Positions 45,446-54,425 of a DNA stretch of 64,000 nt are shown here, one piece after another. Within the stretch, counting starts at the first letter, position 1, and every line of letters starts with the position of its first letter. The stretch covers positions 186,001 to 250,000 of the forward strand of contig NZ_JACYVZ010000002.1 of NCBI RefSeq assembly GCF_014857925.1, read 5' to 3'. The stretch is from Cysteiniphilum marinum. Its GTDB lineage: Bacteria; Pseudomonadota; Gammaproteobacteria; Francisellales; Francisellaceae. A model generated the notes under the pieces. It searched no databases. It was not told the origin of the DNA and saw nothing but the letters and a program-made list of their open reading frames with translations. Made by a program: the position numbers and the translations under genes.

Positions 45446-46551
45446 GGCTTATCCTTTAATTCATTAAAAAATGTGATAAAAAATAGAACGCCCTCGTTGA
45501 TTTGCTCTACATAAATAAATTCATCGGCACTGTGGGAGCGCTTTGAGTCTCCTGGTGAGAACTTAACACTTGGGCAATTAACAATCGCTTGATCTGACGT
45601 CGTTGGTGAGCCATAGCTATTAATACCCTTTGCTAATAATGCTTGCATTAACGGATGCTCAAGTGGCGTTTTACTGGCTTTAATGCGTAGTGATCTAGGT
45701 GTGATTTCTGATGACATATATTGACGCATAATGTGCAGTACATCCTCATTACCATAGGCATCAGTCGATCTAACATCAACAACAAAATGACATTTTTCAG
45801 GGACGACATTGTGCTTTACTCCTGCTTCAATCATCGTCACACTCATTTTCACATCACCCAATGTCTCTGAAGTTTGTGCAAACTGATAACTGTTAAGCCA
45901 ATTGATATCATCAACAGCTTTTAATATCGCATTATCTCCCTCATCGCGTGCAGCATGTCCTGTCTTGCCATGGGCGACACAATCGCAAACCATTAAGCCC
46001 TTTTCGCTAATCGCAAGCTCCATGCTCGTTGGCTCACCAACGATTGCAAAATCAATAGCATCAAAAAAGGTTAGCGCCAACTCGGCACCATTTTTGCCTG
46101 AAACCTCTTCTTCTGCAGCCGCACATAATAATAGATTAAAAGGAAGATCTGCCCTTTCATAAAAATAACTAAAAGTAGCTATCATACTCACCAAAGCGCC
46201 ACCGGCATCATTGGCTCCCAAGCCATATAATTTACCATCAATAATTTCAGCACTATAAGGATCACGCGTGTAGCTCTTGCTCGGTGGCACGGTATCGTGA
46301 TGGGAAATCAATAAAACGGATGGTTTATTATCATCAAAATATTTATTCTTAGCACACACATTATTGCCAACTAAGGTGCTAGTAATACCACGTTCAAACA
46401 GCCATTGTTGAATAAATGCCGCAGTTTGTACCTCGTCTTTTGAAATCGATGGGATTTCAATCAAACACTTGAGCAATGCCAAGGCCTCTGCTTGTTTATG
46501 TGCTATATCTTCAATCAATACATCAGAATGCATACTTATACTATTTGTCAT
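45433..46551 (-). CDS. argE: M20 deacylase of arginine synthesis (N-acyl-ornithine/citrulline)
   Basis: This 372-residue zinc peptidase-like enzyme shows the M20 metal motifs SHHDTVPP, GLGANDAGG and AEEEVSG. Given the upstream transcarbamylase that works on acylated ornithine, its likely substrate is N-succinyl- or N-acetyl-citrulline (or acyl-ornithine), releasing citrulline. Its sequence resembles the Bacteroidota enzyme more than E. coli ArgE from memory. AAGGG is 9 bp before the ATG. It overlaps argH by 13 bp. Confidence 0.88.
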   Translation of the reverse strand: MTNSISMHSDVLIEDIAHKQAEALALLKCLIEIPSISKDEVQTAAFIQQWLFERGITSTLVGNNVCAKNKYFDDNKPSVLLISHHDTVPPSKSYTRDPYSAEIIDGKLYGLGANDAGGALVSMIATFSYFYERADLPFNLLLCAAAEEEVSGKNGAELALTFFDAIDFAIVGEPTSMELAISEKGLMVCDCVAHGKTGHAARDEGDNAILKAVDDINWLNSYQFAQTSETLGDVKMSVTMIEAGVKHNVVPEKCHFVVDVRSTDAYGNEDVLHIMRQYMSSEITPRSLRIKASKTPLEHPLMQALLAKGINSYGSPTTSDQAIVNCPSVKFSPGDSKRSHSADEFIYVEQINEGVLFFITFFNELKDKPWQK

Positions 46552-46568
46552 TAATTAATACCCTTAAA

Positions 46569-47369
46569 TTAGAATAACTGTATTGTCGTGACTTTTGCTT
46601 TCTCACCTTGCAAGGTACGCGCAATATTATCCGCATTACTAATCACCACTTGATTAACGTTAGAGGCTAGCGCATCAAAGCAATTCTCAAGCTTAACCAA
46701 CATGCCTTGTTGGACCTTGCCTTTTGATATTAAATGTTGGTAGGCATGTAAATCTAAGGTTTCAATCAATGAATCGGGATTGGCAATCTCCTCATAAACC
46801 CCTGACAAATCCATACAATAATATAGATTGACCTGATATTGATGCGCCAAGGCTTTTGCGATTTCATATGCCACTGTGTCGGCATTGGTATTTAAAAGCT
46901 GCCCACTACCATCATGGGTGATTGGTGCAATGACAGGTAAAAAACCATTATTGATCAAATCAATTAATACATTACGATTAACTGCTTTAACATCACCAAC
47001 AAAACCAAAGTCATGCATTTGAGTTCCGCGTTTGTTGCTTAATAGCAAATTAGCATCAACACCACTTAAGCCCAATGCATTAACATCATAAGCTTGCAAC
47101 TTAGCCACCATCTGTTTATTGATGATTCCGGCTAACACCATTGTGACAAGATCTAATGATGCTTGATCAGTCACGCGCCGGCCATTAATAAAGGTAGATT
47201 CAACACCTAGACGCTTCGCTAATTGACTGACCTGATCGCCACCGCCATGCACGATAACACATGGATCACTTTGCTGCGAAAGAGCGTGCAATAGCGTATT
47301 GAGCTTATTTTCATCATCAATCACACGCCCACCTAATTTGATGATATTAAGCGTTTTATTCAACTTCAT
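46569..47369 (-). CDS. argB: N-acylglutamate kinase
   Basis: ArgB phosphorylates the gamma carboxyl of N-acetyl- or N-succinyl-glutamate. The protein of about 266 residues has IIKLGGRVIDDE near the start, VIVHGGGDQVS, FINGRRVTD and the later NINADTVAYEI-type loop (here NTNADTVAYEI). Three ATGs are possible (47387, 47375, 47369). AAAAGG is best spaced from the one at 47369, which still overlaps the argF' end by 14 bp. Confidence 0.93.
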   Translation of the reverse strand: MKLNKTLNIIKLGGRVIDDENKLNTLLHALSQQSDPCVIVHGGGDQVSQLAKRLGVESTFINGRRVTDQASLDLVTMVLAGIINKQMVAKLQAYDVNALGLSGVDANLLLSNKRGTQMHDFGFVGDVKAVNRNVLIDLINNGFLPVIAPITHDGSGQLLNTNADTVAYEIAKALAHQYQVNLYYCMDLSGVYEEIANPDSLIETLDLHAYQHLISKGKVQQGMLVKLENCFDALASNVNQVVISNADNIARTLQGEKAKVTTIQLF

Positions 47370-48369
47370 TGGCATAGACCTTTTCATTTAATAATGGTGC
47401 CTTTGACGTTTGTAATTTCAATGTTTTGACAAGTTCGGATAACACATATTGCACGGCATAGAGACGATTCTCAGCTTGTTCGATAACAATTGAGCATTCA
47501 GAATCAAGCACATCATCAGCAATCACTAAGTTACGTCTGACGGGTAAGCAATGCATAACCTTGGCATTAGGGGCATTTTTTAGCTTTTCTTGAGTAATCA
47601 TCCATTTGTCATCGGTATTGATCACCTTGCCGTATTCTTTAGTGCTTGACCAATTTTTAACATAGATAAAATCAGCATCTTTAAACGCCTCATCTTGATC
47701 ATATACCACTTGAGCATCACCGATAAATTCTGAATCCAGTTCATAACCTTCAGGATGTGTCACTACAAAGTCATAATCCATCAGTTGCATACCCTCAGCA
47801 AACGAATTTGCTACCGCATGTGGCAAGGGATTAACATGTGGCGCCCAGCTTAGCACGACTTTTGTTTTTTTTAGTTTTTTTGATTTTTTATACTCTTCAA
47901 TCGTTAATATATCGGCCAGACTCTGCAAAGGATGACGCAAGGCTGATTCTAAATTCACTATTGGGCAATCCGTATATTTTTTAAATGCGCTAAAGATTTG
48001 CTCTTGATAATCTTGCTCTTTGTCATTGAGCTTGGCAAATGAGCGAATTGCGACAATGTCACAATAGCTTGCAATGACTTGAGCGGCCTCTTTGATATGC
48101 TCAGGTTTATCGGCATTCATCACCACACCTTCGTTAAATTCCAGTGCCCAACCATTATTCACATCAATTGGCAACACGTTTAAACCAATATTTTGTGCCG
48201 CCTTTATCGTTGAGATTTTAGTGCGTAAACTTGGATTTAAAAAAATAATGCCTAAAGTTTTATGTGCACCTAATTTATCATTCGCATGTGGATTCTGCTT
48301 AATCTCAATACATGATTGAATCGCTTCTTGGATATTATCAATATCCTTAATACTTAAATACTGCTGCAT
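47356..48369 (-). CDS. argF': N-succinyl-L-ornithine transcarbamylase (argF', Bacteroidota type)
   Basis: The 337-residue transcarbamylase has the carbamoyl-phosphate motif FLNPSLRTK (44-51) and HCLPVRRN. The variant substrate loop reads DKPEH (P89 at the site that is Pro in Bacteroides fragilis SOTCase and Glu92 in Xanthomonas AOTCase), so N-succinyl-ornithine is the expected substrate. ATHPEGYELD-like (VVTHPEGYELD) and NSFAEGMQL segments also match the Bacteroides enzyme. It is not an ordinary ornithine transcarbamylase. AGGAG is 9 bp before the start. A repeat-filled gap separates it from argD. Confidence 0.9.
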   Translation of the reverse strand: MQQYLSIKDIDNIQEAIQSCIEIKQNPHANDKLGAHKTLGIIFLNPSLRTKISTIKAAQNIGLNVLPIDVNNGWALEFNEGVVMNADKPEHIKEAAQVIASYCDIVAIRSFAKLNDKEQDYQEQIFSAFKKYTDCPIVNLESALRHPLQSLADILTIEEYKKSKKLKKTKVVLSWAPHVNPLPHAVANSFAEGMQLMDYDFVVTHPEGYELDSEFIGDAQVVYDQDEAFKDADFIYVKNWSSTKEYGKVINTDDKWMITQEKLKNAPNAKVMHCLPVRRNLVIADDVLDSECSIVIEQAENRLYAVQYVLSELVKTLKLQTSKAPLLNEKVYANEVE

Positions 48370-48420
48370 GTTTTTTCACTCCTAGAAACTGTGTTTCTTT
48401 TATCTTATAAACTTTCTGTT

Positions 48421-48588
48421 GCTGAGCATTAGTCAAAGCCATTATATTTACGTTGGCTAAGCGTTAGTCGAAGCCTTTATAAATGTTACCCCTCACCCGC
48501 GCAGCCCAAGCTGCACGAGCAATCCCGCAAGGGGAGAGGTGATAACTGGTGAACATTATCATCATGCTAATCTTCGACTTCGTTCAAG
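48421..48588. repeat. Repeat cluster between argD and argF'
   Basis: The gap holds two direct family A units (48422-48437 and 48457-48473), one whole family B unit (48487-48541) and one inverted family A unit (48571-48588). The last lies in the argD coding end. It is a composite built from at least two families and may act as a processing site within the operon mRNA. Confidence 0.75.
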
Positions 48589-49742
48589 GTGCGGTTAACA
48601 TTTTTAGATGAGCACTCAGCTTCAATCACTTCTTTTAATGCCAAAATAAATGCATCAATATGTGATTGCTGAATAGTTAGTGCAGGCAGTAAACGCATCA
48701 CTTGCCCCGCTTGAGCAACACCTGTAAATATATGCTTTTGCTTTAAAAGTGCATTGCGAACTGCTTTACAATCTAAGCTAAATTCAATACCTAGCATAAG
48801 CCCACGACCACGCACGGTTATTACTTCAGGGATTTGTAGTAATTGCTCTTTTAAATATGCCCCTTGTTGCTTGGCATTATCAACAAGTGCTTCATCGTCA
48901 ATAACTTCAAGCACAGCTAACATCGCAGCACAGGCAAGATAACTACCACCAAAGGTTGTGCCTAACATGTTTTTCAATACTGGAATATCATCTTTGATCA
49001 ACACACCACCAACAGGAAAGCCATTACCCGCCCCCTTGGCAAAGGTAATTAAATCCGGTTCAATACCCGATTGCCGGAAACTAAAAAACGCTCCTGTGCG
49101 TCCAAAGCCAGATTGAATCTCATCAACAATCAACTTTGCATCATACTCTTGACACAAACCACTTGCCATCTGTAGAAAATGTATATCCGGCTCATAGATA
49201 CCGGCAATGCCTTGAACTCCTTCGACAATTACCGAAGCCACATCATTATCCATCGCTTCTTTCAACGCATCTATATCATTTAATGGCACACTAATAACTT
49301 GAAAACCATTTGAAAAAGGTGATTGAATGGCAGGATTATCAGTAACCGCCAAGGCAAGATTTGTGCGCCCATGAAAGCTATTATTAATGCTAATGATCTT
49401 GTTGCGCTTGGTGACAACACCAGCAAGTTTAAGCGCATTTTCTACCGCTTCTGCTCCTGAATTGACTAAAAACAACTGGTAATTATGACAACCACTTAAT
49501 TGTGCCAGTTTATCTGCCAGATGTTGCTGCATCGGCATCTCAACACTATTGGAATAAAAGCCGATATGTTGCAACTGTTGCGTGATTCTTTCAATATAAT
49601 GCGGGTGACTATGCCCAATTGAGATCACCGCATGCCCACCATATAGATCCAGATATTGTTGAGCATTTTCATCCCAAACATATAAATCTTGAGCTTTATT
49701 TAATGCAATGGGATAACGATCGTATACTTCATATAAATTCAT
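48567..49742 (-). CDS. argD: Acylornithine aminotransferase
   Basis: ArgD turns N-acetyl- or N-succinyl-glutamate semialdehyde into the acyl-ornithine with glutamate as donor. The 391-residue class III PLP enzyme has NSGAEAVENALKLAG, FHGRTNLALAVT, VDEIQSGFGRTG and the PLP Lys in TFAKGAGNGFP. Its start MNLYEVYDRYPI and YLDLYGGHAVISIGH are typical of Bacteroidota ArgD. The last codons (TLNEVED) fall within a family A repeat, so the C-terminus differs from the family end. Confidence 0.93.
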   Translation of the reverse strand: MNLYEVYDRYPIALNKAQDLYVWDENAQQYLDLYGGHAVISIGHSHPHYIERITQQLQHIGFYSNSVEMPMQQHLADKLAQLSGCHNYQLFLVNSGAEAVENALKLAGVVTKRNKIISINNSFHGRTNLALAVTDNPAIQSPFSNGFQVISVPLNDIDALKEAMDNDVASVIVEGVQGIAGIYEPDIHFLQMASGLCQEYDAKLIVDEIQSGFGRTGAFFSFRQSGIEPDLITFAKGAGNGFPVGGVLIKDDIPVLKNMLGTTFGGSYLACAAMLAVLEVIDDEALVDNAKQQGAYLKEQLLQIPEVITVRGRGLMLGIEFSLDCKAVRNALLKQKHIFTGVAQAGQVMRLLPALTIQQSHIDAFILALKEVIEAECSSKNVNRTLNEVED

Positions 49743-49751
49743 AAAACCACC

Positions 49752-50723
49752 TTAAAAAACACTGGCTTTGAGGGACAAACCTAACTCACAAGGCAAGTCA
49801 AACATCAGATTCATATTTTGTAGAGCTTGCCCTGAAGCCCCTTTAATCAAATTATCAATGACACTGACAACATGCAGATACTCACCATGTTTTTTCACGG
49901 ATAATAAACAAGCATTGGTATTAACAACCATTTTTAAATCTGGCTCATGATCAAGTACTTTGACAAATGTACTTTGCTCGTAAAATGATTGCAAAATTTG
50001 TTGTGCCTTTATTTCAGTGAGATCTGACTTAAAATAAATCGAGGCAAAAATACCACGACTAAAATTCCCTCGCATTGGCACAAATAATATTTGATTGTTT
50101 GAAGATAATTTCAATGCCTGTTTAATTTCAATCAGATGCTGATGTGAAAAGGCTTTATAGACAGACATATTATTAGTACGCCAGCTAAAGTGGGAAGTCC
50201 TACTGGGCATCACACCGGCACCTGTTGAGCCAGTAATGGCATTGATATGAACATCTCCATTAACATAATTGCCAAAAGGCATTAGCGCCAGAATAATAGC
50301 CGTGGCAAAGCAACCAGGATTGGCAATATTAGATGCAACTGCAATCTCACTTTGCTTAATATCCGCCAAACCATAGAGAAACGCTGGATTTGCCTGAGTA
50401 TCTCGATGATCCTGACTTAAATCAATTATCTTGGTATCTGCTTTGAATTGAAGCTGTTTAAGTGCCTCCTTAGCTTGCCCATGCCCTACACATAAAAACA
50501 CGACATCAACATTATAATTTATCTCTCTATCGAATACGCGTTTATTATCAATCAAATAGAAATCATGATGTGTTTTGGCGATTAACTCACCGGCTTTTGA
50601 GGTACTATGTATAAACTGAATATCCACTTGCGGGTGATATGTCAGTAGTCGTAATAGCTCACCAGCGGTATAACCCGCACCGCCTAAAATTCCAACCTTT
50701 ATTTTGTTATTATGCTCAACCAT
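49752..50723 (-). CDS. argC: N-acyl-gamma-glutamyl-phosphate reductase
   Basis: ArgC reduces the acylglutamyl phosphate to the semialdehyde with NADPH. The 323-residue protein has the Rossmann start GILGGAGYTAGELLRLL, the catalytic Cys in ANPGCFATAI, and TSHFSWRTNNMSVYKAFSHQH, a segment that I recall from Bacteroidota ArgC. It is 9 bp upstream of argD and 6 bp downstream of argG. Confidence 0.95.
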   Translation of the reverse strand: MVEHNNKIKVGILGGAGYTAGELLRLLTYHPQVDIQFIHSTSKAGELIAKTHHDFYLIDNKRVFDREINYNVDVVFLCVGHGQAKEALKQLQFKADTKIIDLSQDHRDTQANPAFLYGLADIKQSEIAVASNIANPGCFATAIILALMPFGNYVNGDVHINAITGSTGAGVMPSRTSHFSWRTNNMSVYKAFSHQHLIEIKQALKLSSNNQILFVPMRGNFSRGIFASIYFKSDLTEIKAQQILQSFYEQSTFVKVLDHEPDLKMVVNTNACLLSVKKHGEYLHVVSVIDNLIKGASGQALQNMNLMFDLPCELGLSLKASVF

Positions 50724-50729
50724 AGAACC

Positions 50730-52604
50730 TCACCCTGTCACCGCTGTTTTGATTGAGCTTAATTGCGTTGTTTTGACTGATTTATCTTTACTCTGCAATT
50801 GATAATAAGCGGCCAGTTGTGTGCTCATCACTTTAGTAAATCCTTTGACGTCATCACCAGTGAAACTTGCATTCTCCTCACCATATTTAGCATGTTGCGC
50901 CTGCATTAAATCATGCTCAGATTGTATACCCAACAGTACGAAATGAAGTGGATAAAGCTTCACAAACACATCCCCTGTGACCTTTGCTTGAGTCGATAAT
51001 AACAAAGCCTCAATATCACGCGCTGCCGGATCAAGAAATTGTCCTTCATGTACCATCTCAGCATAGGTATCACTTAGACTCGTTTTAATTTTAAGCTGTG
51101 CTTTAGTCAGTACATGTTTTTCCAATAAGTGATGTGCCTTGATCAGGATCAAAGGTGCAGGCGCTTCAAAGCCAACACGCCCCTTGATATTGATAATGGT
51201 GTCACCAACATGAATGTCACGACCAATACCATATTGGCTAGCAATATCATTAAGCTTTTGAATTACTTGAATTGAATTTGATAACTCGTCATTTAAAGCA
51301 ATTGGCTCACCATTAATAAAGGTAATCTTTAACGTTTCTTCTCTATCTTGCGCTTTAACCATCTTAGTTGTCCAAGCCTCATCTTTTAAGTATAAATCTG
51401 AACTCAAGGTCTCAACACCGCCAACAGAGGTACCCCATAAACCTTTATTGATCGAATAGTTTTTGCTACTTTCGCTGCAACTTACACCTGAATTAATTAA
51501 ATATTCTTGCGTTGCCGCACGTGATAATTTCAAATCACGAATGGGTGTGATGATTTGAGCTTGTGGAGATAATATATGAAACATCAGATCAAAGCGCACT
51601 TGATCATTGCCTGCTCCCGTGCAGCCATGTGCAATCTTAGTGATACCCATAGCATTTGCTACCTTAGCAATCGTCATTGCTTGAAAAGCACGCTCAGCAC
51701 TGACTGATAAAGGATAACAGTTATTTTTAAGTGCATTAGCAAAGATCAGAAACTTAACACACTCCTGATAAAAGTCTTTTGTGACGTCAATGCTTTGATG
51801 CGTTTTTGCACCCAACTGATAAGCTCTGCGTTCAATCTGTGCTAACTCAATCTGAGTAAAACCACCCGTATTAACCGTCACAGTATGCACTTCTAGATCT
51901 TGCTCCTGCTGTAAATACTTAACACAAAAACTTGTATCCAAACCTCCACTAAATGCGACAATAACTTTCATTGATTGCTCCCTTTTATTATCTTTATTAT
52001 CTTGATTCTTTTGTAATACACCTTGCTCTTGCTGTTCACTTTGCTCTTTTTGCTTTTGTTTTCTTTGCGGATCGTACAGCATCCCTGTGCATAAACAATT
52101 TTGATATTCTTTAGCTTGTAAAATAGCGAAGTTCACACAACTCATACATCCTTGCCAAAATGTCTTATCCGTTGTTAAGCCAGTAAAAGCAGCCGGCTCA
52201 TAACCCAATTCATAATTGATACGCATCACCTGCGGATTGGTCGTTAACCCAAAGATCTTAGCATTAGGATAATATTCACGCGCTAACATAAACGCTTTTG
52301 ATTTCAAGGCTTTGGATAAACCTAAGTTTCGATATTCTGGAAAAACAATTAAACCTGAATTAGACACATAAGACTTATCTTGCCATGACTCGATATAACA
52401 AAAGCCTATAATTTGATTAAGCAGACGATCAATCGCAATCACTGCGTGTTTTGAACGTATTTTCTCTTGCAAATAGTTCACACTGCGCTTGGCAATGCCG
52501 GTCTTTCTTTGCTTAGCACTTTCTTCAATCTGTGCGGCAATTACATGGGCAAAATGGCAATGCGTACTATTGGCAATAACGATGTCGACATGGCTTAGCT
52601 TCAT
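50730..52604 (-). CDS. argG: GNAT N-acyltransferase fused to argininosuccinate synthase
   Basis: The 624-residue frame joins two enzymes. Residues 1-180 are a GNAT acyltransferase, with the acyl-CoA loop RNLGLSKAL (92-100) and CLCTGMLYDP at its end, like the GNAT found beside argG in Bacteroidota. It would make N-acetyl- or N-succinyl-glutamate. Residues 181-211 are a Gln/Lys/Asn linker. From Met212 on is a complete ArgG (413 aa): VIVAFSGGLDTSF with the PP-loop, GCTGAGNDQVRFD and SINKGLWGTSVGG, joining citrulline to aspartate with ATP. AAGGGAG lies just before Met212, so free ArgG is probably also made. First gene of the arginine operon. Confidence 0.9.
   Translation of the reverse strand: MKLSHVDIVIANSTHCHFAHVIAAQIEESAKQRKTGIAKRSVNYLQEKIRSKHAVIAIDRLLNQIIGFCYIESWQDKSYVSNSGLIVFPEYRNLGLSKALKSKAFMLAREYYPNAKIFGLTTNPQVMRINYELGYEPAAFTGLTTDKTFWQGCMSCVNFAILQAKEYQNCLCTGMLYDPQRKQKQKEQSEQQEQGVLQKNQDNKDNKREQSMKVIVAFSGGLDTSFCVKYLQQEQDLEVHTVTVNTGGFTQIELAQIERRAYQLGAKTHQSIDVTKDFYQECVKFLIFANALKNNCYPLSVSAERAFQAMTIAKVANAMGITKIAHGCTGAGNDQVRFDLMFHILSPQAQIITPIRDLKLSRAATQEYLINSGVSCSESSKNYSINKGLWGTSVGGVETLSSDLYLKDEAWTTKMVKAQDREETLKITFINGEPIALNDELSNSIQVIQKLNDIASQYGIGRDIHVGDTIINIKGRVGFEAPAPLILIKAHHLLEKHVLTKAQLKIKTSLSDTYAEMVHEGQFLDPAARDIEALLLSTQAKVTGDVFVKLYPLHFVLLGIQSEHDLMQAQHAKYGEENASFTGDDVKGFTKVMSTQLAAYYQLQSKDKSVKTTQLSSIKTAVTG
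51969..51988 (-). promoter_or_regulatory. Internal ribosome binding site and ATG for stand-alone ArgG
   Basis: Reading on the minus strand, AAGGGAG is 7 bp before the in-frame ATG at 51971 (Met212 of the fusion). The codons that follow encode the normal ArgG start MKVIVAFSGG. It suggests a relic or functional site from when the two were separate genes. Confidence 0.7.
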
Positions 52605-52680
52605 CTAGGTAATTTCTATTAATCCAAACGAAGCTCAACGATAGCAAAGCCTTGATGATAGATAAAATTCATTTTTTATA

Positions 52681-52709
52681 TGTTTTGATGAATTTAATTC
52701 ATCAAAACA
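52681..52709. promoter_or_regulatory. 29-bp palindrome upstream of the arginine operon
   Basis: Arms TGTTTTGATGAATT and AATTCATCAAAACA are perfect around one central base. The centre, TGAAT-TTA-ATTCA, resembles an ARG box (TGAAT-4-ATTCA) but is one base shorter. On the minus strand TTGATG in the arm could serve as a -35 with TATAAA 19 bp further. It also lies just after the GDSL gene stop, so a terminator-like role is possible, though no T-run follows. Confidence 0.5.
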
Positions 52710-52727
52710 TGGTTTTCCATTAGTGAA

Positions 52728-54404
52728 TTAATTAAAAGCTTCCATTGCTTTAGCGATTTTTGCAGCAATCACTTGATGTGTTTCTGCTGTTGGATGTACT
52801 GTGTCTTCAAATAAATGTTTTTTGTTATCAGCTTGTGGTATACACAATAGTGCAGAATTAGTGAGCGCTGCCAATGGATCCGTCTTTGTAACAGGTGCTT
52901 GCTTACATGCAGGTGTTGTTGTGTCATCAAATTGATAATTTTTGCCCAACGCAGACATCTCATAATTTGCAACCATATCATTCATTAAATTAAAGACATC
53001 CACTGGTACAATTTTAATACTTGAATCCTGCTTTTGTAATGCGCCTAACATATTACTCAATGCCGTATTGTAAGCAACAGATAGCTTCTCTAAAGCTGTC
53101 TGCTGATTATTCTCAATTGCCATTGGTGTTAGCCCTATGTTTGGCAATAGTAATACCACAAACTTCTTAGCACCATGTTCTGCAAGGTATTTGACATCAT
53201 AGGCAATATCACCTGCTGCTTGCGTCATGACTTGTGCAGCCTCTGCTGCTGTTGGATGTTTTTCCACCTCTAGGAATAAGTTATTGGCACCACCCCATAA
53301 AATATAGACTTTGTCTGGATCTGCATGCTTTAATGGCTGCTGTGACAAGTAGCTATCTATTTGATTATAGTTTTCAAGTTGATCATAAACAGGCTGCAAG
53401 CTTTCATTTGGGCTTTGCGCTTTAGGGCAACTATAAGCAGGTTGACCATTCACTTGTGGAATAGGGCCAATCGGTGAAGGCATATATAAAGGAACATTTC
53501 CAGGTGGAAGTAATTGAGGATTAAGCTGTCCTAATACTGTAAACATCGCTTGTGGCAAAATAAGCCCAATCCCTGCACACGTTGTTGTTGCGCCACCTTG
53601 GGCATAATTATTACCTGCTAAGCCTTTACTTTCTGTATCAATTGATAAATGGAATCCTCCTAATGATTGATTAATTATCTTATGCCACGCAGGGTATGCC
53701 ACCTTTATTGGCTGCATATAGTGACTGTTATTAGGTAACGCCGTTGCACTTGATGCCCCAACCAACTTAGCCAAATCAGTAACCCAAACATTACCACCTG
53801 GCGTGGTATAGGTTGTTGATTTATCAGTTGATGTTCCTGGGACTTTTGGCCATGCAGGCAAACTGTGTAAAAACACATGCAACCCTTTGACCAAAGCAGC
53901 TAGCTGATCTTGCACACCTGCATCTGACAAACTATCGCCAAATACAACAAAGTCTTGCCCTTTAACGCCTGTGATATTAATGGTTTGTGTTGTGCCGCCA
54001 ACATTGATGGTTAAAGTATCTTTTTGATTATATTGCGCATCTGAAGTTGGTGCATAGCTCAAACTAAATTGACAACTTTGACCATTACTAATAGCTTGCG
54101 CACATGATCCAAGATTAACAGTAAACCCAGCATTTGGATTAGATTGTGTGACACTCACCTGATATGCATTTGACTGACCGACTGCACCTATGCTTTGATC
54201 GCCAACACTTACAGTGAACTCTTTTTGATTATTTTGATTAATATCCGCATGGATCACATTATCCGTCGGTGAGCTAACATTAACAGCAACACCAGCGCTG
54301 TCACCACCACCTCCGCCACCACAGGCAGATAATAGCATTGCTGCGGTCAATAGACTGATTTTTTTCCACGCTTTCTTAGATTGCGAAAACTTTATGTTCA
54401 TCAT
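52728..54404 (-). CDS. GDSL/SGNH-type lipase or esterase lipoprotein
   Basis: The 558-residue protein has a lipoprotein signal ending in LLSAC and a glycine run, then an Ig-like domain (about 40-150). The SGNH hydrolase domain has the nucleophile in VFGDSLSD, GGANN (block III) and the Asp-His pair in DTVHPTAETH near the end. It is outer-membrane bound or surface exposed, like PlaA-type phospholipases of Legionella. It lies 21 bp downstream of fadL and is probably co-transcribed with it. Lipid hydrolysis is the likely role; the substrate is not known. Confidence 0.85.
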   Translation of the reverse strand: MMNIKFSQSKKAWKKISLLTAAMLLSACGGGGGGDSAGVAVNVSSPTDNVIHADINQNNQKEFTVSVGDQSIGAVGQSNAYQVSVTQSNPNAGFTVNLGSCAQAISNGQSCQFSLSYAPTSDAQYNQKDTLTINVGGTTQTINITGVKGQDFVVFGDSLSDAGVQDQLAALVKGLHVFLHSLPAWPKVPGTSTDKSTTYTTPGGNVWVTDLAKLVGASSATALPNNSHYMQPIKVAYPAWHKIINQSLGGFHLSIDTESKGLAGNNYAQGGATTTCAGIGLILPQAMFTVLGQLNPQLLPPGNVPLYMPSPIGPIPQVNGQPAYSCPKAQSPNESLQPVYDQLENYNQIDSYLSQQPLKHADPDKVYILWGGANNLFLEVEKHPTAAEAAQVMTQAAGDIAYDVKYLAEHGAKKFVVLLLPNIGLTPMAIENNQQTALEKLSVAYNTALSNMLGALQKQDSSIKIVPVDVFNLMNDMVANYEMSALGKNYQFDDTTTPACKQAPVTKTDPLAALTNSALLCIPQADNKKHLFEDTVHPTAETHQVIAAKIAKAMEAFN

Positions 54405-54425
54405 CTTTTTACCTTTTTATTAATA

